From Gammaproteobacteria bacterium (GTDB lineage: Bacteria; Pseudomonadota; Gammaproteobacteria; Steroidobacterales; Steroidobacteraceae), in contig DAHVQK010000051.1 of assembly GCA_027317845.1 (NCBI GenBank), positions 1 to 32,567 of the forward strand: DNA of 32,567 nt. Reading direction: 5' to 3'. The notes under the pieces are model-generated. The model saw nothing but the letters and a program-made list of their open reading frames with translations, made no database searches and had not been told where the DNA came from. Position 1 is the stretch's first letter. The number at the start of each line of letters is the position of its first letter. Made by a program: the position numbers and the translations under genes. This document shows positions 30,700 to 32,567 of the stretch, in pieces.

Positions 30700-32410
30700 G
30701 CTCACGCTCCCTCGCCATCATGGCCATGCGCTGCGCGCGGTAGGGGCTGCCGGGGTACCACTCGGGCCACTGCCCGCTGTTGGCGAGATCCTCGCCCAGC
30801 TGGTAGAGCGTCTGAATGTCCTCCAGCACGCCGCTCAGGTCCCAATGGGGATTAAATGCATCGGACGGCGAGGCGTAGCGGTGCAGCAGGAAGTCGCGTG
30901 AGGCGGCTTCGCCGGCGCTGCGTCCGCCGTCGACCAGATCGAGCCCGGGACCGGCGAGCAGCGCCGGCACGCCCGCGCGGGCGAAGCTGTACTGATCGGA
31001 GCGGTAGTACATCCCGATTTGCGGCGCGGCATCGGGCGTGGGCGTGCGCCCTTGCAGCGCGAGCATCTGCCGCAGGTCGTCCTCGAGCTGCGACTGGCCG
31101 GCGCCGAAGACTGTCATGTCGCGCGCGCGACCGAGCACGGGCCACGCGTCGATGTTGATGTCGGCGACGGTCTTCGCAAGGGGAAAGACGGGGTGGGCGA
31201 CGTAGTAGCGGGAGCCCGCCTGGCCGGCCTCCTCGAGCGTCGGCATGAGGAACAGCACGCTGCGCTCGGGACGCTTGCGGTGCGCGAAGGTGTCGGCGAT
31301 CTCGAGCAGGGCCGCGAGGCCGCTGCCGTTGTCGATCGCGCCGTGGAAGATCTCGGGGCGGCCGCGCGCCGCGCGCCGCATGCCGAGCTGGTCCCAGTGG
31401 GCGCTGTAGATCACCACTTGACCGGGGTGGCGGCTGCCTTTGAGAAGCGCGAGCACGTTGTCCGACCACGAATAGCTGACCGCGCTGCGCAGGACGATCG
31501 ATGCGCTGGCATCGAGCGTGACGGGCTCGAAGCCGCGCTGTGCCGCCTCGTCCATCAGCGTATCGAGGTTGACGCCGGCGGCGCGGAACAGCCGTCGAGC
31601 GGCGGCCTGCGTGAGCGAGCCGGCCACCGCGAGTCTCGGCCCCGGCGCTGCGCTCGCCGGCAGCGCCTGCTGGGGTTCGCTCGCGGCGTTGCGAACGGCG
31701 GTCCAGGGCAGGCCGGAGGCCGCGGTGGTGTGGATGACGAAGCAGGCGGTGGCGCCCATGCGTGCCGCCTGCGCGAATTTGTAGAGGCGCCGGCCATAGC
31801 GGCTCGCGGCGCGCCCGTTGAACCGCTGTGGATCACCGGTCGTCTCCCCGGGGTCGCGGCTGAGCACGATCACGGTCTTGCCCCGCACGTCCACGCCCTG
31901 ATAGTCGTTCCAGTGCCACTCGGGGGCATCGATCCCGTAGCCCATGAAGACGATGGGCGAGTTCTTGAGCACGACCAGCGGTCTCGCCTGCTGCGTGCCC
32001 ACCACCATGTCCGTACCGTAGGCAAAAGACTCGACGCCGTGCGGCAGGCTCACCTTGAGCCGCACCGCCGGATCGAGCAGCCGGGTCGAGACCACCGGCA
32101 CGGCCTGGAACCACGAGCCGCGGTTGCCCGGCTCGAGATGCATGTGCCTGAGCTGCTCGACGAGGTAGCGCGTGGTGCGCACTTCGCCACGGGTGCCGGG
32201 CTTGCGGCCCTCGAAGGCATCCGAAGAGAGCGCCTTGACGATGCGAAGAAAGTCCTCGTCGTTGATCTGCGGCGCGAGGGTGACGGCCATGGGCGGCGGC
32301 GTGGCGGACGTGGCGGTCGTCAGCGCAGCGGTGGGGCCCGGGCTCGAGGTGCGCCCGCGGCACCCCATCAGGACGAGGGCGAGCAGGCTGGCCAGGGCGG
32401 CGCGGCGCAT
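30599..32410 (-). CDS. M28-family zinc metallopeptidase, predicted lipoprotein
   Basis: Extracytoplasmic peptidase of 603 residues. The signal peptide ends in a lipobox VLMGC with Cys17, so it is probably anchored as a lipoprotein. A PA-like insert (about 110-290) precedes the M28 catalytic domain. Visible metal and catalytic residues are His in YSAHWDQLG, Asp in GAIDNGSGLAALLE, the Glu pair in PTLEEAGQAG, Asp in INIDAW and the closing HWDLSGVLEDIQTLYQLG. The ATG at 32410 starts MRRAALASLLALVL; a TTG at 32428 would only add charged residues. The C-terminal 30 residues are Ala/Pro/Ser-rich and lie over the phosphopantetheinyl transferase gene; this tail may be non-essential. The family includes aminopeptidases and glutamate carboxypeptidase-like enzymes; the substrate is unknown. 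Confidence 0.88.
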   Translation of the reverse strand: MRRAALASLLALVLMGCRGRTSSPGPTAALTTATSATPPPMAVTLAPQINDEDFLRIVKALSSDAFEGRKPGTRGEVRTTRYLVEQLRHMHLEPGNRGSWFQAVPVVSTRLLDPAVRLKVSLPHGVESFAYGTDMVVGTQQARPLVVLKNSPIVFMGYGIDAPEWHWNDYQGVDVRGKTVIVLSRDPGETTGDPQRFNGRAASRYGRRLYKFAQAARMGATACFVIHTTAASGLPWTAVRNAASEPQQALPASAAPGPRLAVAGSLTQAAARRLFRAAGVNLDTLMDEAAQRGFEPVTLDASASIVLRSAVSYSWSDNVLALLKGSRHPGQVVIYSAHWDQLGMRRAARGRPEIFHGAIDNGSGLAALLEIADTFAHRKRPERSVLFLMPTLEEAGQAGSRYYVAHPVFPLAKTVADINIDAWPVLGRARDMTVFGAGQSQLEDDLRQMLALQGRTPTPDAAPQIGMYYRSDQYSFARAGVPALLAGPGLDLVDGGRSAGEAASRDFLLHRYASPSDAFNPHWDLSGVLEDIQTLYQLGEDLANSGQWPEWYPGSPYRAQRMAMMARERELKARAPAAVPHRSSAKSPPPARAATRAAPTHTR

Positions 32411-32543
32411 GCGGGCTCGTTCGTGCAATCCGATGGCCTCCAGCCCGGTGGGAAGACTCGGCAGGGTCGCACCCTGCGTGGCTTACGCCGTGCGGCGCGG
32501 GTGTTCATGATACGGGGATCGCCCTCGGTCCGGGGGTTACGAA

Positions 32544-32567
32544 ATGTTCATCGTGAGCGCGCCCGCC
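32544..32567 (+). CDS. Possible start of a gene cut by the window edge
   Basis: An ATG at 32544, six bases after GGGGG, opens a frame (MFIVSAPA) that continues to the end of the window. It diverges from the peptidase gene, which leaves room for promoters between 32411 and 32543. Only eight codons are visible, so no product can be named. Confidence 0.3.

Overview
This is a GC-rich, gene-dense stretch that looks like the chromosome of a proteobacterium, probably a gammaproteobacterium. The taxon is an inference from gene content (bacterial enhancer-binding protein, NitT/TauT-type ABC transporter, hopanoid operons with HpnA/B/G/H/I/J/K) and was not tested by any search. I see no rRNA, tRNA, CRISPR array, insertion sequence or phage gene. 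The window holds two metabolic islands.

Region 1 (about 1-14470) is a periplasmic PQQ-dependent alcohol oxidation module. On the plus strand it begins with a c-type cytochrome, a periplasmic ABC-type binding protein and a seven-bladed YVTN-type beta-propeller. Next comes a complete NitT/TauT-type ABC importer (binding protein, permease, ATPase) on the minus strand. An ABC-2 type transporter (ATPase plus permease) follows on the plus strand, and then a TonB-dependent receptor on the minus strand. The core is a soluble PQQ alcohol dehydrogenase followed by its own cytochrome c. The dehydrogenase has the catalytic Asp followed two residues later by a second Asp (D315-Y-D317), the signature of lanthanide-dependent enzymes. 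The set of TonB receptor, ABC-2 ATPase and permease, binding protein, propeller and cytochrome resembles the lanthanide-uptake (lut) cluster described in Methylobacterium (Methylorubrum). A consensus -24/-12 sigma-54 promoter (9948-9963) lies upstream of the dehydrogenase, preceded by two perfect 17-bp palindromes. An AcoR-type sigma-54 activator is encoded just downstream, so a self-contained control circuit is likely.

Region 2 (about 14870-30700) is a hopanoid biosynthesis island in three transcription units. A minus-strand operon hpnI-hpnJ-hpnK-hpnL covers glycosylation and remodelling of the hopanoid side chain. Divergent from it, a tightly overlapping plus-strand operon idi-hpnH-ispA-sqs-shc-hpnG-hpnA runs from isoprenoid precursor to hopene and then to the ribosyl side chain. 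Squalene appears to be made by a single squalene synthase, because no hpnC, hpnD or hpnE is present here. An Omp85-like outer membrane protein on the minus strand and an hpnB-phosphopantetheinyl transferase pair on the plus strand follow. Several starts in this island are TTG or GTG, placed in four-base stop/start overlaps.

The right end carries a lipoprotein M28-family metallopeptidase (minus strand), whose 3' end overlaps the phosphopantetheinyl transferase gene by 101 bp. The first codons of a possible further gene lie at the window edge.
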